Assembly (NCBI RefSeq): GCF_001449115.1
Contig: NZ_LAIJ01000009.1
Location: 1,077,763-1,141,762 of the forward strand
Length of the DNA: 64,000 bases
Reading direction: 5' to 3'
Source: Occallatibacter gabretensis
Lineage (GTDB): Bacteria; Acidobacteriota; Terriglobia; Terriglobales; Acidobacteriaceae
Below the pieces are notes generated by a model that saw nothing but the letters and a program-made list of their open reading frames with translations, was not told where the DNA came from and searched no databases. The position numbers were made by a program, and so were the translations under genes. Positions 25,998 to 34,541 of the stretch are shown here, piece after piece (the stretch's first letter is position 1; the number at the start of each line of letters is the position of its first letter).

Positions 25998-26672
25998 TCA
26001 CAGCTCGTCGATTTCTTTTGCCGCTCTGTGAACGATTTCGGAAAGCTTTTGAATCTGCTCCGATGTGACGTTGCCGCGAGCAAGGCGTGCCCAGATGGCT
26101 CCGCGCAGGTTCATGAAGGCTTTCATCATTTCGGGTGAGCGGCCGCGCTTGAACTCCTCGCCTGCTTCCTCCAGGCGCATGAACAGCTCGCCGATTCGCT
26201 GCTTGTGAGCTTCGAGGAACTCAAGTCCCTGCTGGGTGACGGAGTAGACCTTCTTGCTGCCGTCAGATGTGGCTGCTGAAATCAGGCCTTCTTCTTCCAG
26301 CATGGTGAGTGTGGGGTAAATGACTCCGGCGCTGGGTGTGTAGCCTCCTTCAAGACGCTGCTCCATGGTCTTCATGAGCTGGTAGCCGTAGCTGGGCTCT
26401 TCCGAGAGCAGTTTGAGGATGACCAGCTTGATATCGCCCGCGTCGAATAGGCGTTCGCGACCTCCCCGGCCAAAGCCGCGACGGCCAAAACGAGGGCCGT
26501 CGAAGCCGGGACCGCCGAAACCGCGTCCTCCGAAGTCATCTGAGCCGGATCCTGTGCCGAACCCAGGACCGGGTCTGCGTCCGTGACGCTCTTCGCGACC
26601 CTCCCTGCAGTGTCCATGTCCTCCAAAATGCCAATGATGTGCTTTAAATGCTTGAAACAAATCCTCTTTCAT
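25998..26672 (-). CDS. PadR-family regulator with Gly/Arg/His-rich N-terminus
   Basis: A 224-residue regulator. The winged helix occupies about residues 75-155: IKLVILKLLSEEPSYGYQLMKTMEQRLEGGYTPSAGVIYPTLTMLEEEGLISAATSDGSKKVYSVTQQG. A short dimerisation helix follows. The first 70 residues are unusual for a PadR: a His-containing start (FKAHHWHFGGHGHC) and then a low-complexity Gly/Arg/Phe tract. This N-terminus could be a metal- or nucleic-acid-binding tail. AAAGGAG precedes the ATG. The gene has its own promoter with two matching palindromes upstream, so autoregulation is likely. It converges with the ThyX-like gene. Confidence 0.92.
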   Translation of the reverse strand: MKEDLFQAFKAHHWHFGGHGHCREGREERHGRRPGPGFGTGSGSDDFGGRGFGGPGFDGPRFGRRGFGRGGRERLFDAGDIKLVILKLLSEEPSYGYQLMKTMEQRLEGGYTPSAGVIYPTLTMLEEEGLISAATSDGSKKVYSVTQQGLEFLEAHKQRIGELFMRLEEAGEEFKRGRSPEMMKAFMNLRGAIWARLARGNVTSEQIQKLSEIVHRAAKEIDEL

Positions 26673-26695
26673 CGAGATCTCCTTTCGATATAGCT

Positions 26696-26745
26696 AAAGA
26701 TATATCTTAAAAATGTAGTTGTCAATATGTTTTGAGATATATCTT
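26696..26745 (-). promoter_or_regulatory. padR promoter with two operator palindromes
   Basis: On the minus strand TTGACA (26720-26725) is a perfect -35 and TATCTT (26697-26702) a -10 with 17-base spacing. The -10 is inside the 12-bp palindrome AAGATATATCTT (26697-26708). A second copy, AGATATATCT (26735-26744), lies just upstream of the -35. The two dyads are about 37 bases apart, which fits cooperative binding by the PadR encoded at 26672. Confidence 0.8.
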
Positions 26746-26794
26746 TTATTACATGAAAAATATTATAAGCAATAAAGTCGCGGATTCGATGCGG

Positions 26795-27517
26795 TTATTG
26801 GGCCTGAATCGTTGTGGCTTTGTCGTTTGAGAATGTGACGGCGGTTTTCTTTCCGTTCACGTCATAGGTGACGGTGCGGTTGCCCTTGTCCTGGCTGGTG
26901 ACGGTGATGTTCATGCCGAGGGCGAGGCTTGTCTGCAGCTCGTTCATGCCTGGTTTTGATTGATGTGCGGCAATGGCATCCCAGGTGTCCTTAGGCCAGT
27001 GCGAGTAGATGGTATGCGGGTCGTCATAGAAGAAGAGAATGTCGTCGAAGTATTGTTCTTGCTGGCCTTGCATGGCGCCGACAGCGACGGCATACTCGTT
27101 GGAATCGCCTGGGAGGGAGAATAGGAGCAGGGCTTGATGGTCGCCGTGCGGGACTTTATTGGAGACGGTGGCGGGGGCGACTGCTTTGATGGCTTTCTTT
27201 ACGTCGAGACGCTGAGCGGGTGGGAGCAGGGCGATCTGCTTTGTGAAGTTCACGTGGCCCCCGGGGGCGGCGTAGTACGGCAGGGCATATCCGTCGCGCA
27301 TCCAGACGGATTTGCCCGCGAGCTCGGCGACATCGTCAAAGTGGGCAGGGAACTCCTGGCGGTCGATGGCGATCTCATCCGCGGTGAGGTGTTCTTCGGG
27401 AGGCTTGTTGGTAGCTGTCGCATCTTTGGCGCGATTGTGGAAGACGACGGCGAGATAGATTCCGCCGAGGAGCAGGGTGATGACGATGGGGATGAGGACA
27501 GCCTTCCAGTTCTTCAT
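26795..27517 (-). CDS. Membrane-anchored hypothetical protein, 240 aa
   Basis: One N-terminal membrane segment (KAVLIPIVITLLLGGIYLAVVF, residues 5-26) anchors a soluble domain of about 210 residues that would lie outside the membrane. The domain includes KSVWMRDGYALPYYAAPGG, QYFDDILFFYDDPHTIYSHWPKDTWDAIAAHQSKPGMNELQTSLALGM and a short C-terminal beta segment TVTYDVNGKKTAVTFSNDKATTIQAQ. No known catalytic motif is recognised. It is transcribed towards the padR promoter region and is not obviously part of an operon. Function unknown. Confidence 0.8.
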   Translation of the reverse strand: MKNWKAVLIPIVITLLLGGIYLAVVFHNRAKDATATNKPPEEHLTADEIAIDRQEFPAHFDDVAELAGKSVWMRDGYALPYYAAPGGHVNFTKQIALLPPAQRLDVKKAIKAVAPATVSNKVPHGDHQALLLFSLPGDSNEYAVAVGAMQGQQEQYFDDILFFYDDPHTIYSHWPKDTWDAIAAHQSKPGMNELQTSLALGMNITVTSQDKGNRTVTYDVNGKKTAVTFSNDKATTIQAQ

Positions 27518-27669
27518 AGACGCTCCGCGCGGTTACAGAGTTGAGATGACAGGTTACAGAATAGTGGTTGGCCGGTGAAGCGGAGAACAGCATACCTCAG
27601 CGGCTAAAGCCCCGGCCTACCTATTGCTGTCCATCCATGTCCAAGGACTACGTTCGTCCGCATGCTGGC

Positions 27670-29022
27670 CTATGGTTCAGCGATTTGGGGTTCTGTTTCC
27701 GTAGGAGCCTGAGCGCGGAGCTTTTCGGCGCTTAGCTCATCGACCTGCCGAAGACTGGGAAAGAAAGCGGCCCAGAGGCCGGCTACGCAGAGTGAGCCGA
27801 TGCCGCCGATGACGGTGGCGCGGACGGCTCCCCACCACTGAGCGGTCACGCCGCTCTCGAATTCGCCGAACTCGTTAGATGCGCCGAGGAAGAGGGAATT
27901 TACGGCGGAGACGCGGCCACGCATCTCGGGGGGCGTGGCGAGCTGGAGAAGCGATCCGCGGACGATGACAGAGATCATGTCCGCCGCACCGCTTATGGCT
28001 AACGCCACAAGCGAAAGCCAGAGCGAACGCGAGAGACCGAAGATGATGGTGACGATGCCGAACACGGCGACTGCGATGAAGAGCCGGCGGCCGGCGTGGC
28101 GCTTGAGCGGGAAGCGCGCGAGGAGGAGCGATGTGATCATGGCTCCGACAGCGGGCGCGGCACGGAGCATGCCGAGGCCGCGCGGGCCGGTGTGGAGGAT
28201 TTCCTGCGCGAAGATGGGCATGAGCGCAACGGCTCCGCCGAGGAGGACGACGAAGAGATCGAGAGAAAACGCGCCGAGCAGCAGCGGCATGCTGCGCACG
28301 TACTGGAAGCCGGCGAAGACGACCTTAAGTGAAGCGGCGCGGTGCTCCATGCGGCCGGGACGCACATGGAGATTGGCGATGAGGGTGATGAACCAGATCT
28401 GGGCCAGAAGAGTGAATAGATAGACGATGCCTGCGCCGGTGAACTCATGCGTGAGGCCCGGATGGTGCGGAAGCAGATGCGCGAGAGGAAGCGTGAAGAG
28501 CAATCCGCCGACGGCGGGTCCTGCGGTGTTGGCAAACTGGAAGATGGCTCCGCCCCAGGTGATGGCGTTTACCAGCTGCCCTTCCGGTACTAGATGCGGG
28601 ATCAGCGCGGAGCTGGCGGGTCCGGAAAAGGCGCGGCCACTGCCGATGGTAAAGAGCACTGCGTAGATGGGCCATACGGAGTGCACGCCGGCAAGCGTAA
28701 TGGCGAGAAGAGTGGCGCTGCAGAGCAGCTGCAAGCAATAGCAGATGAGAATGACTTTGCGGCGGTCGAAGCGGTCTGCGACGTGGCCAGCTGGCAGAAG
28801 GAAAACGATTGCCGGCAAGAAGAGCGCGAGGCCGGTGTAGCCGAGATCGAGTGCGCGGTGCGTCATGGCATAGACATGCCATGCGACGGCGACCGATTGC
28901 GCCTCCGCGCCGAGGATGCCTGCAACGCGCGCCAGTTGATACAGGCGGAAGTCGCGAGATGCGAAGGCTTCGAGACCACGTCTAGGAGTCCGGCTTGGGG
29001 GAAGCTGGGATTCGGAGGCCAT
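27670..29022 (-). CDS. MFS exporter (EntS/MFS_3 type)
   Basis: A 450-residue permease with about twelve predicted helices. It has the MFS_3 opening RDFRLYQLARVAGILGAEAQSVAVAWHVYAMT and motif A in GHVADRFDRRKVILI. Other segments fit the enterobactin-exporter-like group: AFSGPASSALIPHLVPEGQLVNAITWGGAIFQFANTAGPAVGG and GRVSAVNSLFLGASNEFGEFESGV. It would export an unidentified small molecule using the proton gradient. No biosynthetic partner genes are adjacent, so the substrate is open. The gene stands alone on the minus strand. Confidence 0.9.
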   Translation of the reverse strand: MASESQLPPSRTPRRGLEAFASRDFRLYQLARVAGILGAEAQSVAVAWHVYAMTHRALDLGYTGLALFLPAIVFLLPAGHVADRFDRRKVILICYCLQLLCSATLLAITLAGVHSVWPIYAVLFTIGSGRAFSGPASSALIPHLVPEGQLVNAITWGGAIFQFANTAGPAVGGLLFTLPLAHLLPHHPGLTHEFTGAGIVYLFTLLAQIWFITLIANLHVRPGRMEHRAASLKVVFAGFQYVRSMPLLLGAFSLDLFVVLLGGAVALMPIFAQEILHTGPRGLGMLRAAPAVGAMITSLLLARFPLKRHAGRRLFIAVAVFGIVTIIFGLSRSLWLSLVALAISGAADMISVIVRGSLLQLATPPEMRGRVSAVNSLFLGASNEFGEFESGVTAQWWGAVRATVIGGIGSLCVAGLWAAFFPSLRQVDELSAEKLRAQAPTETEPQIAEP

Positions 29023-29035
29023 CTGTTATTAGGGT

Positions 29036-29130
29036 AAGGGACGAATGACGAGGGACGAAGGACGAAAAGGCGCGACCAAGGGAACGAGGGACCAATAGAG
29101 GAAGGTACAAGGAAGAGGGACAAGGGACAA
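29036..29130. repeat. Degenerate purine-rich GGGACRA repeats
   Basis: At least six variants of GGGACGA, AGGACGA, GGGACCA and GGGACAA occur within about 95 bases between the MFS gene and ndk. Only purines plus C predominate on the plus strand. A shorter similar patch, AAAGGACAATGGACGAAGG, is near 30645. It does not encode a credible protein. Confidence 0.55.
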
Positions 29131-29191
29131 AGCTATCTGGTCTGGGCAAGTACAATGGAAACGGATTCTTACGAACGAGGAGTTTACAGCA

Positions 29192-29608
29192 GTGTCACAA
29201 CGTACCTTCAGCATCATCAAGCCGGACGCGGTCCGCAAGGGCCATACCGGCGGAATTCTGGCCGAGATTGAAAAGGCCGGATTCAAGATTGCGGCCATCA
29301 AGAGGCAGTCCATTTCAAAGGACCAGGCCAAGGGCTTTTACCACGTGCACAGCGCGCGTCCGTTCTTTGACGGTTTGACGACCTTCATGTCGTCGGGGCC
29401 GATTGTGCTCCTGGTGCTTGAGAAGGAGAACGCGATTGCGGATCTTCGCAAGCTGATGGGCGCAACGAATCCTGCGAACGCGGAAGAGGGAACGATCCGC
29501 AAGAAGTTTGCCAGCTCAATTGAAGAGAACGCGATCCACGGCTCGGATGCCGAGGATACGGCGGCCTTTGAGATTGGCTACTGGTTTGCAGGGTACGAGC
29601 TGCTTTAA
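29192..29608 (+). CDS. ndk: Nucleoside diphosphate kinase
   Basis: Transfers the terminal phosphate from ATP to nucleoside diphosphates through a phospho-histidine. The 138-residue protein starts [20 protein letters not shown] and has the active-site [16 protein letters not shown] (His116). [18 protein letters not shown] and [18 protein letters not shown] match the family. The start codon is GTG at 29192, with GAGGAG 9-10 bases upstream. It precedes the COG4705 gene on the same strand with a 61-base gap. Confidence 0.96.
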   Translation: MSQRTFSIIKPDAVRKGHTGGILAEIEKAGFKIAAIKRQSISKDQAKGFYHVHSARPFFDGLTTFMSSGPIVLLVLEKENAIADLRKLMGATNPANAEEGTIRKKFASSIEENAIHGSDAEDTAAFEIGYWFAGYELL

Positions 29609-29669
29609 GGTTTTCTTTAGAGAACCCGTCTATTCTGGCATTGCAATGCAAGCGAGTGCAGGAGGACGG

Positions 29670-30467
29670 ATGTCTGCAGAGACACGCAATACGGGTGCGG
29701 CTACCGAGTTCAGCAAGGTGGCCGCTGTCACCTTTACTTTCTGGATCATCAAGATTCTCTGCACCACGCTGGGTGAAGCCGGCGGCGATGCGGTCACCAT
29801 GGGCGATGCCGCGCTGAAATTCAGCGGCGTGGGCTATGTATGGGGCACGGCGATCTTTGCCGTGCTCTTTCTGGTTTTGGTGGCGGCGCAGATCCTGGCG
29901 AAGAAATTTCATCCGCTGCTTTACTGGGCGACCATCATTGCGACTACTACCGTGGGTACTACACTTGCAGACCTGGCGGATCGCGATGGGGGGCTAGGCT
30001 ATCTGTGGGGATCGGCGCTGTTGATGGCGCTGCTGCTTGCTTCGCTTGGCGTCTGGTACAAGGTGGCGGGCACGATCTCAGTGGGATCGGTGAGCACGCC
30101 GCGTGCGGAGTTTTTCTACTGGCTTACGATCATGTTTTCGCAAACGCTGGGCACGGCGCTGGGCGACTGGGCTTCGGATTCGATGAACCTGGGCTATTTG
30201 GGCTCAGTGTATGTCTTTGGCGGAGCGCTGGTGCTGGTGGCGGTGCTCTATTTCGTGACTAAGATTTCGCGGACCGGGCTCTTCTGGGCGGCTTTTATTC
30301 TGACGCGGCCGCTGGGCGCGGTTTCAGGTGATCTTTTCGACAAGCCGGTAGCCAAGGGCGGCTTTGCCATGAGCCGCTTTGAGCTTTCAGGTGTACTGCT
30401 GGCGCTGATTGCGATCTGCGTGCTGGTGTTTCCGCACCGGGCGGCGGCGCGGGAAGAGGCGCATTGA
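29670..30467 (+). CDS. COG4705-type multi-spanning membrane protein
   Basis: A 265-residue membrane protein with two similar halves of about four helices, containing the repeated pattern FWIIKILCTTLGEAGGDAVTM and YWATIIATTTVGTTLADLADRD, then FYWLTIMFSQTLGTALGDWASD and WAAFILTRPLGAVSGDLFD. Each repeat carries a T-x-G-[EA]-x-x-[GA]-D motif in a membrane segment, typical of this uncharacterised family. ATG 29670 follows AGGAGG by 4 bases; earlier in-frame starts overlap ndk. A terminator follows. Transport or ion binding is a guess based on paired polar residues. Confidence 0.9.
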   Translation: MSAETRNTGAATEFSKVAAVTFTFWIIKILCTTLGEAGGDAVTMGDAALKFSGVGYVWGTAIFAVLFLVLVAAQILAKKFHPLLYWATIIATTTVGTTLADLADRDGGLGYLWGSALLMALLLASLGVWYKVAGTISVGSVSTPRAEFFYWLTIMFSQTLGTALGDWASDSMNLGYLGSVYVFGGALVLVAVLYFVTKISRTGLFWAAFILTRPLGAVSGDLFDKPVAKGGFAMSRFELSGVLLALIAICVLVFPHRAAAREEAH

Positions 30468-30542
30468 AAGACCTTTTCGCATTGGCGCTACCGGGTAAAG
30501 GTACAAAAGTTAAAAATTTTTACTGACGCGGCGGAAAATACG

Positions 30543-30573
30543 AAGGCCCTGTCTTTGTGGACCGGGCCTTTTT
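30543..30573 (+). terminator. Intrinsic terminator after the COG4705 gene
   Basis: AAGGCCC pairs with GGGCCTT over a 14-base loop, followed by a T-tract. It lies 75 bases after the stop codon. Confidence 0.8.
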
Positions 30574-30863
30574 GACTTCAAGATGAGTGTGGCACAAATG
30601 GCGGTAATTTTACGCAAACTATTTTGAAGGAATTTCAGCACAAAAGGACAATGGACGAAGGTAATGGGTCGTGGGCCGGATTGAATCTCAGGAGGGAATT
30701 CGTCATTCCTGGTTGGCGGTGATCCGCCCGGAACTTTACCAAGGCTTCGAAGATTGCTTCCGATAGGCCGACTTTCTATTACCGATCCAATTCAGCCGCT
30801 GCCAACTTGACCCAATAGACTTCATGCTCGAATCGGCTGGCCAATTTGTGCGATTTCTGGCCG

Positions 30864-31148
30864 TCACAGGTTTGGCGGGCGCTCAATGACTCTGGCCGCC
30901 ACGCAATCGGCGGCCACGATTGAAACATGGCGCCAATTAAGGACAGTTTTGTCTAAGGGCCAATCCATCGTCTCTATCTCTTTAATCCAATCGTAGGCGG
31001 CCCTCCTCGCTTCCTCTGGGCCGTACCTTCGTACGACTGCTATGTAGAAGGCTGCTAGCTCCCTCTCCGCTGTCATCAGGAGATCGGCAACTAATCCAGC
31101 AGGTGCTTGCTGAGTTGCAACAATTGGGTTCCTCTCTTCCTCGCACAT
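30864..31148 (-). CDS. Small hypothetical protein, 94 aa
   Basis: The ATG at 31148 has AGGAGG about 9 bases upstream, which favours it over an in-frame ATG at 31199. The protein is soluble, with a long amphipathic helical part LVADLLMTAERELAAFYIAVVRRYGPEEARRAAYDWIKEIETMDWP and a C-terminal TVLNWRHVSIVAADCVAARV. No family is recognised. It follows the DHA2 pump on the same strand with 62 bases between them and could be co-transcribed. The 290 bases downstream, to the terminator at 30573, show nothing. Confidence 0.7.
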   Translation of the reverse strand: MCEEERNPIVATQQAPAGLVADLLMTAERELAAFYIAVVRRYGPEEARRAAYDWIKEIETMDWPLDKTVLNWRHVSIVAADCVAARVIERPPNL

Positions 31149-31210
31149 GGGAATCTGCCTCCTGGCTGGAAATGCTTCAATCAACGCCGTCTTCATCACA
31201 GAGCGCTTCG

Positions 31211-32803
31211 CTAGTGCATAGCTTCTCCTTTAGGTGCTCCCTGGCCGGGTTTGTTCTTACTGAGAATGAAAGCGCATGCCACCATGTCGATCGCCATCCA
31301 ACAGAGCAAGCGATAGATGTCCTGATAGGCCATCGCAGCCGCTTGCTGATTGAGCTGTTGATAAATGGCAGCTCGTGCCATGTTGTCGGGTCCCGGACCT
31401 CCGCCGGTACCACCGAAGTAAGCAGTAAGCGCGTTGACCTGGTTGATAAAGGCGGGGTTGCCGGGCTGCATAGCCTCCTGCAGGCGTGCCTGATGGACGA
31501 GAGAACGATTGGTGACGATTGCTCCAGTGATCGCGATGAAGATGCTGCCGCCTACGTTGCGAACAAAGTTGATGATCCCGGAGACCTGATTGCTCGCCTC
31601 TTTCGGAAGTCCAACATATGCCGCGGTGGTGATGGCAATGAAGGCGAAAGGAATCGCGAACATCTGAAGAATTCGCAGCCACGCGGCAAAACCAAAGGTC
31701 ATGGTGAGCGTGAAGTGAGTGGATGTGTAATAGAACGCGCCGGCGAAGCAAGCGAAGCCAAACGCAGCCATATTTCTCGCCGGAAACCTGCCCGTAGCTA
31801 TTCCTCCAAGAGGCATAACGACGAGCAGGGCAAGTCCTCCGCCTGCGAGTGCCTCTCCGGCACGGGTTGCCGTGTAACCCATCAGCTGTTGCAGGAACTG
31901 CGGCTCGAGTACGGTTGCAGCATTCAGGACGCCGCCAACCAGAATCATGAGAAAACAGCAGATGGCGAAGTTCTTGTACTTGAATAGCCGCAGATTCATG
32001 ATGGGATTCTTAGCCCGCCACTGCCACCAGATCAGGCCAGTCATACCCGCGACGAACAGGAAGCAGGAGATGCGGATGAAAGTGGAGGCGAACCAATCGT
32101 TCTCTTCGCCTTTGTCGAGCATAATCTGCATGCCTCCCATGGCGACTGTCAGCAATCCGAGCCCAATATAGTCGAGCCTTCTGAGGTTGGCGCGATCTGC
32201 TTTGATCCAGGGCGGATCTTGGACCAGGCGGCTAACCAGGAAGAACGCAAGGATGCCGACGGGTAGATTGATATAGAAGATCCATCGCCAGGAGTAGTTG
32301 TCGGTGATCCAACCGCCGATTGTCGGCCCAAGGGATGGCGCAAGCACTGCTACAAGACCGTAAAGCGCGAAGGCCTGACCACGGTTCTTTTCTTCGAAGG
32401 AGTCGGCCATGATGGCCTGCGCCATAGGCTGGAGGCCGCCACCTCCGACGCCCTGAAGCACACGCGCAATGAGCAAGATCGGAAGCGTCGGGGCGATACC
32501 GCAAAGAAAACTTGCCGCAGTGAAGATGGTGATGCATAGCAGAAAGAAGTTTTTGCGGCCGATGACGCTGGACGCCCAGGCACCAACCGGCAGAATGATC
32601 GCGTTGGAGACCAGATAGCTGGTGAGAACCCAGGTTCCCTGATCGGTGCTGGCTCCAAGATCACCAGCAATGTGTGGAAGGGCGACATTGGCAATGGAGG
32701 TATCGAGAACCTCCATGAAGGCAGCGAGGGCAACTGTCGCCGCGATCAGCCAGGGATTGACACTAGGCTTCCATCGCCCGCTGCTCACGACTTCATCCGA
32801 CAT
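31211..32803 (-). CDS. DHA2-family (EmrB/QacA) drug efflux permease
   Basis: A 530-residue permease expected to have 14 membrane helices. It starts with LAAFMEVLDTSIANVALPHIAGDLGASTDQGTWVLTSYLVSNAI, the classic EmrB opening, and has motif A variants GAWASSVIGRKNFFLL and the GPTIGGWITDNYSWRWIFYINLPVGILAFFL segment. AAAGGA lies about 7 bases upstream of the ATG. No EmrA-type adaptor or outer-membrane channel is next to it. A TetR gene lies about 1.1 kb away on the opposite strand, a common arrangement for control of drug exporters. Substrate unknown. Confidence 0.94.
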   Translation of the reverse strand: MSDEVVSSGRWKPSVNPWLIAATVALAAFMEVLDTSIANVALPHIAGDLGASTDQGTWVLTSYLVSNAIILPVGAWASSVIGRKNFFLLCITIFTAASFLCGIAPTLPILLIARVLQGVGGGGLQPMAQAIMADSFEEKNRGQAFALYGLVAVLAPSLGPTIGGWITDNYSWRWIFYINLPVGILAFFLVSRLVQDPPWIKADRANLRRLDYIGLGLLTVAMGGMQIMLDKGEENDWFASTFIRISCFLFVAGMTGLIWWQWRAKNPIMNLRLFKYKNFAICCFLMILVGGVLNAATVLEPQFLQQLMGYTATRAGEALAGGGLALLVVMPLGGIATGRFPARNMAAFGFACFAGAFYYTSTHFTLTMTFGFAAWLRILQMFAIPFAFIAITTAAYVGLPKEASNQVSGIINFVRNVGGSIFIAITGAIVTNRSLVHQARLQEAMQPGNPAFINQVNALTAYFGGTGGGPGPDNMARAAIYQQLNQQAAAMAYQDIYRLLCWMAIDMVACAFILSKNKPGQGAPKGEAMH

Positions 32804-32939
32804 CCATTTTCCTTTCCGGCAGGGTGAGCGTCGTCAGATCATTACTCGAGCCCAATCAACCGCCGTCACCTCTGACACTCTCCGAATCGTTCCGTCCAAC
32901 GCTTCTTTCGTAAAGCAGAGCATCGGTTCTTAATTTAAT

Positions 32940-32952
32940 ATACAAATTGTAT
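32940..32952. promoter_or_regulatory. 13-bp palindrome, candidate TetR operator
   Basis: ATACAA-A-TTGTAT is a perfect dyad in an AT-rich stretch of the 194-bp region between the DHA2 pump (minus) and the 32998 gene (plus). Its position and symmetry suit a TetR-type site; the TetR encoded at 33912 is the obvious candidate binder. Confidence 0.5.
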
Positions 32953-32997
32953 CTGAAATCGTAATGTATGTGTAATAGAGATTTGCGAAAGGATCCC

Positions 32998-33387
32998 ATG
33001 ATGGCTGACACAGGTATAGACCGGATATTGGCGATCAAAGTCACATCCCCGATTCAAGGTTACGAGCGCGGTGCCGGGAGTCTTCATGAAAATGTAGGGC
33101 CCCTGGGCCGCGAGCGCACTTTAAGTGTCGGACAGGGTATGAAGAAGAAAGGAGGAGAAGAGCAAAAAGGCGCTCAGCCCGCAACAATTGCTGCTGTCGA
33201 GCAATGGATATGTTTCGTGTTAGGGGTGGCCTGTATGGCCTTCGGAATGTGGGGTATTTGTATGAGGCCTGAACAGACTGCTCTTCCCTCATACATTGCA
33301 TGGCTGGGATCGCGATATGTTCCGATGCTGCAGGTGACGGCAGTCGTTTGCGTCGGCTTGGGCGTGATGCTGATACGCCGGAGTTGA
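32998..33387 (+). CDS. Small membrane protein, 129 aa
   Basis: The ATG pair at 32998/33001 follows GAAAGGA by 5 bases. The first 65 residues are polar and glycine-rich with a Lys-rich patch (MKKKGGEEQKG). The rest has two hydrophobic helices, WICFVLGVACMAFGMWGICM and VPMLQVTAVVCVGLGVMLI. An internal ATG at 33139 would give a shorter two-helix protein. No family recognised. It diverges from the efflux pump and shares its promoter region, so co-regulation by TetR is possible. Confidence 0.55.
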   Translation: MMADTGIDRILAIKVTSPIQGYERGAGSLHENVGPLGRERTLSVGQGMKKKGGEEQKGAQPATIAAVEQWICFVLGVACMAFGMWGICMRPEQTALPSYIAWLGSRYVPMLQVTAVVCVGLGVMLIRRS

Positions 33388-33527
33388 TTGCCTCTCTGAC
33401 TGCCTTTCGATTTTCAGCGGCTTGAGGATTACTGCGATCTTCTCGCAAGGGCCGGTATGTCATCGTGATATGTTTCCCCGCTCGCCGGACGGTTCTGGTC
33501 TCCACGTGTAACGACTAAGGAGCCATC

Positions 33528-33671
33528 ATGAAACCAAAAATGAAAGACGACCTGGAAGATATCCCCATGGCATACATATGGTATGTCGTGATCGCAATCT
33601 TAGCGATCGTGGCCATTGTGGTGGTTGTGGTCGCTCGATTGATTCAGAGGCTTGAAGGCTTACGGATCTAA
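33528..33671 (+). CDS. 47-residue single-pass membrane peptide
   Basis: ATG at 33528 follows AAGGAG by 6 bases. Translation begins MKPKMKDDLEDIPMAYIW and continues as a strongly hydrophobic stretch of Val, Ile and Ala (about residues 17-39), then ends RLIQRLEGLRI. It has the layout of a small membrane protein: charged N-terminus, one helix, basic C-terminus. Too short for most gene finders. It lies between the efflux locus and the TetR gene. Function unknown. Confidence 0.65.
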   Translation: MKPKMKDDLEDIPMAYIWYVVIAILAIVAIVVVVVARLIQRLEGLRI

Positions 33672-33911
33672 CGATCAGATCCATCGCAGGTTGCGTCGAT
33701 TCGAGGCGTGTAACTTTCGATATTACCTTCGCGTTAGTGGCTTCGGCAGATAAGCTATCCTCGTATCAGGATGCAGAGTGTTCATTGTGTTCAGAATTAT
33801 TTTGCACTTCTTGGACCTTGACACTCGCGCCATCTGCGAGCATGCTTGGCGTTTCTCATTGGAAGGTCAGTGAATCGCCGCAGCAACGATCAGGAGGAGC
33901 CAAGGATTCAA

Positions 33912-34541
33912 ATGCCCGTGAACGGCACAAAGCCACGAAAACGACTCACCCGAGAGGAAAGCAGGGCACAGACTCGTGCCACATTGATTGCCGTAGGCCG
34001 AAGGCACTTTCTGCGTTACGGGCTTGGCGGCGCCGTGGCGGAGAAGATCGCGGAAGATGCCGGCTATTCTCGGGGCGCTCTGTATTCAAACTTCGATGGC
34101 AAGGAAGAGCTGTTCGTCGCCGTAATCCATGAGGAACAGGCGCGCCACCTGAACTTCTTTCGGTCTCTGCTGAAGGATGAGCCTTCAGGGAAGAATCGGT
34201 CGAGAAAATTACGAGACGCCATTGCCGACTTAATGACAGACCATGATTGGATCGTGCTTCGCGCTGAATTCGAGGTCGGAGCTCTTCGAAGTGAACGTAT
34301 CCGGCAGAGTTTTGTTGAAGTGCATCGGCAGCAGCTTCGCGACGGAAGTGAGCTTGTCAGGGATCTCTTGCGATCTCCTGAAGTCACTTCGAAATTGAAG
34401 CCGGATGATTTCATCACGGTTATCATCAATCTCGCTCATGGTCTGGCAGTCACCCAGAGAATCCTCGGCGCAGAACTTTCTCAGAAGAGCACGCGTAGCC
34501 TGGTTCAATCGCTGTTTGATCATTTGCTATTGTCCGAATAA
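33912..34541 (+). CDS. TetR-family transcriptional regulator
   Basis: A 209-residue regulator starting MPVNGTKPRKRLTREESRAQTRATLIAVGRRHFLRYG. The N-terminal helix-turn-helix is complete (AVAEKIAEDAGYSRGALYSNFDGKEELFVAVI), the strongest TetR signature. The C-terminal helical domain, which would bind the inducer, has no close match I recognise. ATG 33912 has AAGG 6 bases upstream; a TTG at 33846 is in frame but weaker. It probably represses the DHA2 pump at 31211 and perhaps the small membrane proteins, through the dyad at 32940; this link is inferred from proximity. Confidence 0.9.
   Translation: MPVNGTKPRKRLTREESRAQTRATLIAVGRRHFLRYGLGGAVAEKIAEDAGYSRGALYSNFDGKEELFVAVIHEEQARHLNFFRSLLKDEPSGKNRSRKLRDAIADLMTDHDWIVLRAEFEVGALRSERIRQSFVEVHRQQLRDGSELVRDLLRSPEVTSKLKPDDFITVIINLAHGLAVTQRILGAELSQKSTRSLVQSLFDHLLLSE

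Noticed and set aside
27594-27630. CAGCGGCTAAAGCCCCGG segment, resembling dispersed repeats I recall from Acidobacteria
   Set aside because: Only one copy is visible in the window, and the resemblance is from memory only.
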